A stretch of DNA of 64,000 nt from a virus, in IMG/VR virus record IMGVR_UViG_3300042451_001197, positions 1 to 64,000 of that record; one strand, given 5' to 3'. A model generated the notes under the pieces. The model saw only the letters and a program-made list of their open reading frames with translations, had not been told where the DNA came from and did not search any database. Both the position numbers and the translations under genes were made by a program. Below, piece after piece: positions 57,617-63,925 of the stretch (position 1 is its first letter; each line of letters opens with the position of its first letter).

Positions 57617-57993
57617 TCGTTCACCCTCTCTATATTAACCATTTTACCATCAGTAAACTTAGCTGAGAACTCAAACCAAGTTTCATTAACATTTGTGTAG
57701 AATCTAACATATCCGTGGTGATTAATTGTCTCAAGTCTTTCGTTAACTCTTCTTAAACAACCAAAAAGATTAGATATTCCAACCTCATTCATATATGGTC
57801 TTTCTTCATTTGGAACTTCTTCCATTTCAAACCTGTTAACTTTAATCTCACCTTCATTGGTTATGTAAATTTCAGTTAATTCTCTGTCAAAATCCTTTGT
57901 CTGAAATTCGTGATTTTCACCAATTAGTTCCTTTTCTTCTTTTGTTATTGGAAGTAAATTTGTATCAATAAATAAGTAATCGAACATTCCCAT
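57613..57993 (-). CDS. Conserved phage protein (MGMFDY family)
   Basis: 126 residues: MGMFDYLFIDTNLLPITKEE, FQTKDFDRELTEIYITNEGE, YVRFYTNVNETWFEFSAKFT, DGKMVNIERV. I recognise this MGMFDYV...LP...FQTKDFD...FYTN pattern as a widespread phage family of unknown function. Host-type promoter box TACCTTTG about 16 nt upstream. The only minus-strand gene inside the array. Confidence 0.75.
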   Translation of the reverse strand: MGMFDYLFIDTNLLPITKEEKELIGENHEFQTKDFDRELTEIYITNEGEIKVNRFEMEEVPNEERPYMNEVGISNLFGCLRRVNERLETINHHGYVRFYTNVNETWFEFSAKFTDGKMVNIERVND

Positions 57994-58009
57994 ATCTTTT
58001 TCTTTTTTA

Positions 58010-58017
58010 CAAAGGTA
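58010..58017 (-). promoter_or_regulatory. TAnnTTTG promoter box
   Basis: TACCTTTG on the minus strand, 16 nt before the ATG at 57993. Confidence 0.5.
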
Positions 58018-58052
58018 ATAAAATATTATGGGAAAAACAAATATTTATTAAT

Positions 58053-58379
58053 ATGAATTTTGAGATTAACGAAAACAAATTACAAAATATTGTCTTCAAG
58101 TATGTGGACAATAAAAACTATGTCATTAAAGAAACTGATAATGATTATTACTTTATAGAAAACGAAGAAGATGAGTATGCTCAGATTAGAATTAGAAAAA
58201 GTGATAAAGTTTGTGTTATTTATCACAAATTAACTGAAGAAATTGAATCGTTTTTTTCAATTGAATACCCTATGGTTGAAGATGTTTTAACGAGATATGT
58301 TGAGAATACCATAAATATTGAGGTGTCTAAAACCCTATTAGGTATAAATCTTAAAGCAGAAGCGTTGAGAATACCTTAA
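58053..58379 (+). CDS. Tagged array paralogue H with one repeat unit
   Basis: 108 residues. Tag MNFEINENKLQNIVFKYVDN, core KETDNDYYFIENEEDEYAQI, RIRKSDKVCVIYHKLTEEI, SFFSIEYPMVEDVLTRYVEN. Repeat unit at 58299-58334, 29-nt unique part, then the start of a second unit (58364 on) read out of frame as LRIP and stop. TATTTAT lies 4 nt before the ATG. Confidence 0.7.
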   Translation: MNFEINENKLQNIVFKYVDNKNYVIKETDNDYYFIENEEDEYAQIRIRKSDKVCVIYHKLTEEIESFFSIEYPMVEDVLTRYVENTINIEVSKTLLGINLKAEALRIP

Positions 58380-58397
58380 ATTAAACTATTTATCATT

Positions 58398-58766
58398 ATG
58401 AAATACCTAATCACAGAAAATAAATTAGAAAAGGTTGTCTTTAAATTTTTGGATGGTAAAGATTTAAAAATGATTAAGAAAAAAATTAAACATTATAGTA
58501 ATATCACAAGTACTAGAATATTTTTTGTTTTAAATGAGTCTGATAAAACTTCTGAAATAACTTATGACGGTTGGAGTGGTAAACTTTTTATTAGTTCCGT
58601 TTTATGTGATGAGGTTTTTAATTTCTTTTCTCTTGAGGATGAGGATGATTCTGAATTAATAATTCAAGATTGGGTTGAATCGAAAATTAATAAGGAAATT
58701 GATATTTTTAAAGTACAATCATATCATCCCAATAGTTTTTCAGGAAGTATTTTTGAGATTGATTAA
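58398..58766 (+). CDS. Tagged array member I (divergent)
   Basis: 122 residues. Tag MKYLITENKLEKVVFKFLDG, then a different core (IFFVLNESDKTSEITYDGWS, VFNFFSLEDEDDSELIIQDW) and tail. TATTTAT lies 4 nt before the ATG. Confidence 0.65.
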   Translation: MKYLITENKLEKVVFKFLDGKDLKMIKKKIKHYSNITSTRIFFVLNESDKTSEITYDGWSGKLFISSVLCDEVFNFFSLEDEDDSELIIQDWVESKINKEIDIFKVQSYHPNSFSGSIFEID

Positions 58767-59155
58767 AAGGTTTCTAATTCGCCATCAAATTCATCACAGG
58801 ATTTAACTTTTTTGTGATAAACATCCACAGGAATATTTGTAAAGTTATGAGTATAATCCCAAGCGTCGTCCATTAGTTTGTAATACATATCTTGGACTTT
58901 CATTGTTTGAGGCCAAAACTTGGTTCCGTAACCACCAATTACATAAAGAGTGACACTATAATGTTTGTATTTTGGTTGTCCTTCTAAAACTTCTCTATTG
59001 TCGGGATGTGTGACCTCAATCTTACATACAGCATCTTTATTTGGTTCAAGAATGGTTTGATTTAATAATGTCTCAATTAGTCCTGACAAATCTTTTTTGG
59101 ATTCGTTTAAAGACATCATTGATTGTATTCTTGATATTTGTTCTTGTAGTTTCAT
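58763..59155 (-). CDS. Tagged protein, LQEQI subgroup
   Basis: 130 residues. The tag MKLQEQISRIQSMMSLNE ends in L-N-E and is nearly the same as at 54272 on the other strand, while the bodies differ. Body: LSGLIETLLNQTILEP, YSVTLYVIGGYGTKFWPQTM, YKLMDDAWDYTHNF. No known domain. Follows the gene at 59167 by 11 nt. Confidence 0.6.
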   Translation of the reverse strand: MKLQEQISRIQSMMSLNESKKDLSGLIETLLNQTILEPNKDAVCKIEVTHPDNREVLEGQPKYKHYSVTLYVIGGYGTKFWPQTMKVQDMYYKLMDDAWDYTHNFTNIPVDVYHKKVKSCDEFDGELETF

Positions 59156-59166
59156 TCCTTTTCAGA

Positions 59167-59775
59167 TTATTTTAAATTATTACTATCAGGTAAGTTTAAA
59201 AGAACACCCTCATTTCTCGAAAGATAATTATCTATTATTCTAATTATTTCAGGGGTCATATTTGGTATATCAGATATTTCAAAATTAAAACCCCATAATG
59301 GATTATCTTCCATATCGTATATACCATTTTCTGGTGAGTAATATACAATATTGGTTGCGAAGTTATTTATGTCATTTGATATTGTGACATAATAGTCACC
59401 CATCTCTTGTTCGTTTTTAAATTGATAACCTAATATTTCACAAACATCCGCAAAACGATATCCACCTTCATCCCATCTTGACATAATTAAAATCTCTGAT
59501 GGTATTGGTTGTCCTGTGATACCTATCTTTTCTTTCTTTGGTTTTCTTTGAATGATAACCGCGTGTTTACCTTTATGGTAATCTTCCCACTCACCAACAT
59601 CACTATTAATACACCATTGACAGAAACTTGCGTATTTCTGTAAAGCCTTATGTGTTAATGGAACAACCACAATAACATTATCGTCTTTGTAAAGTTCAAC
59701 TTTTTCTTTTTTTGGAACTCTTACTTCATTAAGTTCTTCCTTTAATATTCTTCTTATGGTTTGTTGTAAGTTCAT
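59167..59775 (-). CDS. Tagged protein with WCINSD motif
   Basis: 202 residues. The tag MNLQQTIRRILKEELNE ends in L-K-E or L-N-E. Body: VIVVVPLTHKALQKYASFCQ, WCINSDVGEWEDYHKGKHAV, IIQRKPKKEK, then a helical acidic half. The VPxTHxAxxKYxxxxxWC block recurs in phage proteins I recall, function unknown; Cys/His/Asp suggests an enzyme. TATTTAT lies 6 nt before the ATG. Confidence 0.6.
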   Translation of the reverse strand: MNLQQTIRRILKEELNEVRVPKKEKVELYKDDNVIVVVPLTHKALQKYASFCQWCINSDVGEWEDYHKGKHAVIIQRKPKKEKIGITGQPIPSEILIMSRWDEGGYRFADVCEILGYQFKNEQEMGDYYVTISNDINNFATNIVYYSPENGIYDMEDNPLWGFNFEISDIPNMTPEIIRIIDNYLSRNEGVLLNLPDSNNLK

Positions 59776-59836
59776 TACAATATAAATATCGTTATGGTAA
59801 CTATTATACCGTAACGAATTGAGAAATTAATTTGTG

Positions 59837-60043
59837 TTATTTCTCTATAATGAATGGTACTGATGGGTTTGGTTGTAACATCGGATACATAACTTTAATT
59901 TTATCCAGTAACCCATTTTTTTCCAAATAATTTAATTTGAATATACATTCTTTTATTAATGGTATTCTTTTAGACTTTCGTAAATTCTTAATATTAACAT
60001 CACTTAGATATTTTTTAATTATTTGTTTTACTCTTGGTGTCAT
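59837..60043 (-). CDS. Hypothetical basic protein
   Basis: 68 residues, basic and helical (VKQIIKKYLSDVNIKNLRKS, ECIFKLNYLEKNGLLDKI). ATG overlaps the stop of the gene at 60040 by 4 nt. Confidence 0.5.
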   Translation of the reverse strand: MTPRVKQIIKKYLSDVNIKNLRKSKRIPLIKECIFKLNYLEKNGLLDKIKVMYPMLQPNPSVPFIIEK

Positions 60044-60252
60044 AGTTTTTCTATTTCGGTTTTAAGTTCAATTAACTCATCAATAAAAATCTTTCTTATT
60101 GTGTAGTCTATTCCTATCATTTCATTTTCAATGTAATTAATTTGATTATTAACCGCTATCAAAGCACATTGTTTTGATGTATCCGGGTCAATATCCCATC
60201 TCACATCTCTAAATTTGTTCCTTAACTCTATCGCTTTTTCTTTTAACATCAT
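60040..60252 (-). CDS. Hypothetical protein
   Basis: 70 residues, helical (LKEKAIELRNKFRDVRWDID, VNNQINYIENEMIGID). Similar short helical proteins are often found beside phage replication genes. ATGA-type overlap with the gene at 60249. Confidence 0.5.
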   Translation of the reverse strand: MMLKEKAIELRNKFRDVRWDIDPDTSKQCALIAVNNQINYIENEMIGIDYTIRKIFIDELIELKTEIEKL

Positions 60253-60548
60253 ATATTAGTTTTACTCATTACTCTCCACTCACCCATTATTGTATCAGCT
60301 ATTATGTAACAAACCTCTTCGTTTGTTTCCTTTCTTTTAAATGGTATTCTGTAACTACCATATTCACCCGATGTAAATAAACCCATTTCTATAGAGAATA
60401 TGAGACCCATTCCATATTTGGGTATAATCACTTCGTTTATTAGTTTGGATAATGTTTTACAGAACTCCTCTCTATGTTTTTTGGTGTAGTCTGATTCACC
60501 CGTTTGTATAAAACAGGAATAGGTTGGATTGTTTCCATATATGTTCAT
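60249..60548 (-). CDS. Hypothetical protein
   Basis: 99 residues (YSCFIQTGESDYTKKHREEF, IPKYGMGLIFSIEMGLFTSG, EEVCYIIADTIMGEWRV). No family recognised. Follows the gene at 60555 by 6 nt. Confidence 0.5.
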   Translation of the reverse strand: MNIYGNNPTYSCFIQTGESDYTKKHREEFCKTLSKLINEVIIPKYGMGLIFSIEMGLFTSGEYGSYRIPFKRKETNEEVCYIIADTIMGEWRVMSKTNI

Positions 60549-60554
60549 ATTGTA

Positions 60555-61166
60555 TTAATTTAAAGAGTTGGGTAAGAATAATAATGAGGGATTCTTTTTT
60601 TGTACATCAGGTACATCACCTTGTAATAACATATATTTATTAAACTCAAGAACGTCAAATCTTTTAGTTATTAAGTGGTATCCGTTTTTGGTTGGAATGG
60701 TTGCAATCACTTTATCTCCTTCAGGTCTGATAGAATTAATTAACTTACTAATTTTTAATAAAGCCTTTTCATCCTTACTATCAATATCGCAAATCCACCT
60801 TTTTTCGTATGTCTTAATCTGACCAACAACGGAATCAAATAAACCTTTTTGATTATGACTTCCATTCTTAATTCTCTCCGCTAATGACATCATCATTTCC
60901 AAGGAAACATCCTTATGATTTTGTTTCTGAACGTGAATGTATGCTCTCGCTTTAAACATCTCACAGAGTTGTTTAATTTCATCGTATCGTTTATGTAGAT
61001 ATTCAATACTTTCAACACAATAGGTCTTGATGGTTCTTACCGACTGATGATTATCTCTTTCTCCTTCGGGTTGGTCCTTCTTTCTTTTAAGAACGTAGAC
61101 CATATAGAAATCACCTTTTTCTTCAAAGTTCAGTAATGGTTTAATAAGTTCAATGTTGTCTATCAT
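60555..61166 (-). CDS. Conserved phage protein, possibly primase-like
   Basis: 203 residues: IKPLLNFEEKGDFYMVYVLK, RAYIHVQKQNHKDVSLEMMM, KTYEKRWICDIDSKDE and IATIPTKNGYHLITKRFD. The CDID followed about 35 residues later by NGYHLIT resembles the D-x-D and histidine of archaeo-eukaryotic primase (AEP) folds; I also recall close relatives in other phages without a known role. Downstream small genes form an operon. A TATCTTTG promoter lies about 20 nt before the ATG. Confidence 0.55.
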   Translation of the reverse strand: MIDNIELIKPLLNFEEKGDFYMVYVLKRKKDQPEGERDNHQSVRTIKTYCVESIEYLHKRYDEIKQLCEMFKARAYIHVQKQNHKDVSLEMMMSLAERIKNGSHNQKGLFDSVVGQIKTYEKRWICDIDSKDEKALLKISKLINSIRPEGDKVIATIPTKNGYHLITKRFDVLEFNKYMLLQGDVPDVQKKNPSLLFLPNSLN

Positions 61167-61185
61167 AAGTTTATTTTCTACATCA

Positions 61186-61193
61186 CAAAGATA
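61186..61193 (-). promoter_or_regulatory. TAnnTTTG promoter box
   Basis: TATCTTTG on the minus strand, 19 nt before the ATG at 61166; drives the four-gene run to 59837. Confidence 0.55.
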
Positions 61194-61219
61194 GTAAATT
61201 ATATTAACATTTACAAATA

Positions 61220-61248
61220 AAAAACCCCGAGGATTATCTCAGGGTTCT
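61220..61248 (-). terminator. Terminator after the 61280 gene
   Basis: AACCC-C-GAG / CTC-A-GGGTT with a 6-nt loop and TTTTTTATTTG on the minus strand. Confidence 0.7.
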
Positions 61249-61279
61249 TAATTGTTTTGAATTTAACAAAAATAACTTA

Positions 61280-61570
61280 TTAAAATTCTGGTACTTCTAT
61301 CTCAGGACCGATTTTTTCAACCTCATCAATATAAATACCCATTGATGACGAGTCACCCACTCCACCAGGAAGGAAACACTCATCCCCCTCTTCATACGAA
61401 TAAAATGAATCAGGTCCCATATACCAACAAGGTTTTGGTTTTTTATAACCCTTAATTAAAACCCAATACCATCCACTTTTTTCAGGTAATTGTTTATTAC
61501 CTTCAGTATTACTATCTTCCTTTAATAAGTTCTTAAACTTATCCATTTGTTCTCTCATTTCTTTGCTCAT
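61280..61570 (-). CDS. Tagged DUF551-like small protein
   Basis: 96 residues. MREQMDKFKNLLKED resembles the tag helices, with L-K-E. The body SGWYWVLIKGYKKPKPCWYM has the W-V-L...CWY pattern of small phage DUF551-like proteins. TATTTAT lies about 17 nt before the ATG, the same box as the other tagged genes. Confidence 0.6.
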   Translation of the reverse strand: MSKEMREQMDKFKNLLKEDSNTEGNKQLPEKSGWYWVLIKGYKKPKPCWYMGPDSFYSYEEGDECFLPGGVGDSSSMGIYIDEVEKIGPEIEVPEF

Positions 61571-61622
61571 AATTTCTTTTTATTATAAATACTCCACAAA
61601 ATAAAAAATACTATCTATCATC

Positions 61623-61805
61623 TTAGTAACTCCAATATTCGTTTTGTATTTTTCTTACTTCTTCAATTCCTTCCATTATTTTTTTAAATGCCGGTTCCAA
61701 CTCTGAGTTATCACCATAAAAGATATGACCATATTCTTCTATATGATGATAGAAGTCAATTATCTCTTCCATTTCCACTTTTCTAATGTCTTTAATGTTC
61801 GGCAT
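61623..61805 (-). CDS. Small hypothetical protein
   Basis: 60 residues, acidic and helical (EMEEIIDFYHHIEEYGHIFY, FKKIMEGIEEVRKI). Overlaps the phosphoesterase stop by 14 nt. No family recognised. Confidence 0.5.
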   Translation of the reverse strand: MPNIKDIRKVEMEEIIDFYHHIEEYGHIFYGDNSELEPAFKKIMEGIEEVRKIQNEYWSY

Positions 61806-62550
61806 CCTGATTTACTTCTATGTTATCAATATTTTGTTCCAAGTTGTTTAATATCTTAAATTCATTTGTTTCTTCAGTATAAACAATATAACTATTATTT
61901 TCAATCCAATCACCACAATTTAGATAATGTATTCCGTTAATAGTTTTATTTTCAGGTTTATGAATATGTCCACAAATTACCCCAATACAATTTCTTTTTT
62001 TAGCCTCATCAGCTAATTGATTTTCATAATTAGTAATAAACTTAACCGCGTTCTTTACTTTGTCTTTTGCCCACTTACTTAATGATTTTCTATATCCAAT
62101 AGATTTCAAAAACATATCAATTGTAATTGCTAATTCATAACCAAATGAACCTAACTTACCTAACCACTTTAATTTAACAATACCATCGTATAAATCTCCG
62201 TGTGTTATGTAATAGTTGTTCCATACATACTCATCACAAATTTTAATGTTATTTCCAAATTTTATTGGGGTGTATTCTCTTAAAAAGTCATCGTGATTTC
62301 CTGTAATGTAAACTACCTCACAACCTTTCTTAGACATTGATAATATTCTCTTAATAACTGAAGTGTAGTTATCAGTCCAAAAATGTCTTTTCTTTAATAA
62401 CCAACCATCAATAAAGTCACCGACAATGAATAGTTTTTTAGGTTTATATTTCTTCAGTATTGTTAGTAGTTCTTTTGATTTAGAACCTTTACTACCTAAA
62501 TGTACATCTGAAATGAAAAGTGCATCTATTTTAATCTTTTTTGGTTTCAT
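61792..62550 (-). CDS. LpxH-like metallophosphoesterase
   Basis: 252 residues: FISDVHLGSKGSKSKELLTI, FIVGDFIDGWLLKKRHFW, ITGNHDDFLREYTP, YITHGDLYDG, VICGHIHKPE and HYLNCGDWIE. The DGW...GNHDD...HGD...GHIHxP...Y-N-x-G-D-W order matches the UDP-2,3-diacylglucosamine hydrolase (LpxH) group, which acts in lipid A synthesis, and its phage relatives. Whether the phage protein acts on lipid A or on another phosphodiester is not clear. Overlaps the lipoprotein gene upstream by 20 nt. Confidence 0.82.
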   Translation of the reverse strand: MKPKKIKIDALFISDVHLGSKGSKSKELLTILKKYKPKKLFIVGDFIDGWLLKKRHFWTDNYTSVIKRILSMSKKGCEVVYITGNHDDFLREYTPIKFGNNIKICDEYVWNNYYITHGDLYDGIVKLKWLGKLGSFGYELAITIDMFLKSIGYRKSLSKWAKDKVKNAVKFITNYENQLADEAKKRNCIGVICGHIHKPENKTINGIHYLNCGDWIENNSYIVYTEETNEFKILNNLEQNIDNIEVNQDAEH

Positions 62551-62854
62551 TATCTTGAACTTTAAAATTATTGATTGGATAATCTAATTCTATTTCCCAC
62601 CCCTTATGTTTTTTATGTACAAAGTATAGTAAGTTTTGAACCTTGTCTGCATGATTCATATTCGTTAGCTTAAAGGTCATTTCCTTGACATACTTTCCAT
62701 TGTCGATTGAGTATTCAATTGCACTTAATGTTGCCACTGTATCCTTTTCATATAGGATTGTATTGTCTATGGAATGAAATCCTGTCGTGTCAATCTTTTT
62801 GATTGATGTACACCCAATTAAGAGTGTTGATAGTAGTATTGTTAGTTTTTTCAT
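62531..62854 (-). CDS. Lipoprotein
   Basis: 107 residues with signal peptide and lipobox MKKLTILLSTLLIGC (Cys 15). Mature part: beta-like (DTVATLSAIEYSID, KEMTFKLTNM). Exported and lipidated in the host. It precedes the LpxH-like gene with an overlap, so the pair may act together at the envelope; that is inference. Confidence 0.65.
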   Translation of the reverse strand: MKKLTILLSTLLIGCTSIKKIDTTGFHSIDNTILYEKDTVATLSAIEYSIDNGKYVKEMTFKLTNMNHADKVQNLLYFVHKKHKGWEIELDYPINNFKVQDNETKKD

Positions 62855-62864
62855 ATTGTGTTGT

Positions 62865-62951
62865 TTAATAAATGTATTCTCCTACTAATTGAGTAAGACC
62901 TTGTGAGTTAGTTGTTGTTTTAGGTATTGATTGACCAAAGAAATTGACCAT
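62865..62951 (-). CDS. Possible 28-aa peptide upstream of lipoprotein
   Basis: Frame MVNFFGQSIPKTTTNSQGLT, ending LVGEYIY. A 17-codon frame (MEGTEF-like, METEFCAYG) starts 22 nt earlier, 4 nt after a TATCTTTG box, in another frame. One of the two may be a leader; support is weak. Confidence 0.3.
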   Translation of the reverse strand: MVNFFGQSIPKTTTNSQGLTQLVGEYIY

Positions 62952-62977
62952 ATGCGCAAAATTCTGTTTCCATAACA

Positions 62978-62985
62978 CAAAGATA
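62978..62985 (-). promoter_or_regulatory. TAnnTTTG promoter box for lipoprotein/LpxH unit
   Basis: TATCTTTG on the minus strand, 4 nt before an ATG at 62973 and upstream of the lipoprotein, LpxH-like and 61623 genes. Confidence 0.55.
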
Positions 62986-63009
62986 CAATTATTTTAATTG
63001 AAAAACAAA

Positions 63010-63585
63010 TTAATATTTGTCATAATATTCCCAAACTTCATCCAATTGAGATGGGTCAACAATAAAAGATTCCCAATCATCTTTTGCTACTTCAACATCC
63101 CTAACATCAATATAAAATGTTTTGGGTGTGAATGGGAATGATTTAACATATCCTCGTTTGTCAATCATTAAATTTCTATCTCCGTTCAACCAATCTTCTT
63201 CATTTAACCAACATCTTCCACTCCAAGTAATTCCTCTTTGGTCACGTTTGATGATAGCATCAATGTAGTAAGGTTTTCCATCTTTACCATCTTTGAATAA
63301 ACCCGAACAACGTTTGTTTTGATACCAGGGTTTGCCATCACCTAAATCTCTAACATCACTCCATTCTTCGTCTTTACCTGTAATAGGTTGTAGTGATTCG
63401 TACTTAGCCAATTTATGAAATAAACTAGCAACCATCGGTGCTGACATTCCCGAATGTCCTTGTTTGGAAAATAATTCAATTAATTCCATTACGGATTTAC
63501 CAGTGGCTCCTTCATAGAAGTCTCCTTTTTTATCAAATAGTCCCGCTATTTCGAGTTCCATTTTCGCGTGTTCAATTAGTCCCAT
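63010..63585 (-). CDS. Conserved phage protein (SKQGHSGMSAP family)
   Basis: 191 residues: EHAKMELEIAGLFDKKGDFY, VMELIELFSKQGHSGMSAPM, YQNKRCSGLFKDGKDG, and TWSGRCWLNEEDW. I recognise the DFYGGxTGxxVMELIxxFxxQGHSGMSAP pattern as one of the most common uncharacterised phage families, found in phages of many hosts. No function known. Confidence 0.8.
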   Translation of the reverse strand: MGLIEHAKMELEIAGLFDKKGDFYEGATGKSVMELIELFSKQGHSGMSAPMVASLFHKLAKYESLQPITGKDEEWSDVRDLGDGKPWYQNKRCSGLFKDGKDGKPYYIDAIIKRDQRGITWSGRCWLNEEDWLNGDRNLMIDKRGYVKSFPFTPKTFYIDVRDVEVAKDDWESFIVDPSQLDEVWEYYDKY

Positions 63586-63658
63586 ATTTTTATTTTACTT
63601 GTTTTTTCATATTTTTTATTTAAGTTAAAAATACTAAATTTTAATCACATAAACAAGT

Positions 63659-63925
63659 CTATTTTTCTCTATATAATATCGCATCCTTCCAGAAATATCC
63701 TGAGTGTACTTTACCTATATCAAGTCGTGATACCCAATAATACACTTGAGTATCTCTATTGATAGAAGTTATGGTTACATATTCAATTCCATATTGTTCT
63801 TTATCAAAGTCGGATGCTTTTAGTTTGTCTCCTACGTTATATAGGTACTTGTTACTGATTGGTGTGTCTTTGGGTTTTGGTCTTCCTCTATCTCCTCCTA
63901 TTCTATTGTCTGTAAATTGTCCCAT
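63659..63925 (-). CDS. Hypothetical small protein
   Basis: 88 residues: IGGDRGRPKPKDTP (AT-hook-like GRPK), then LYNVGDKLKASDF and a small beta-rich body (YVTITSINRDTQVYYWVSRL). The ATG shares a base with the stop of the gene running off the window edge. Confidence 0.5.
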   Translation of the reverse strand: MGQFTDNRIGGDRGRPKPKDTPISNKYLYNVGDKLKASDFDKEQYGIEYVTITSINRDTQVYYWVSRLDIGKVHSGYFWKDAILYREK

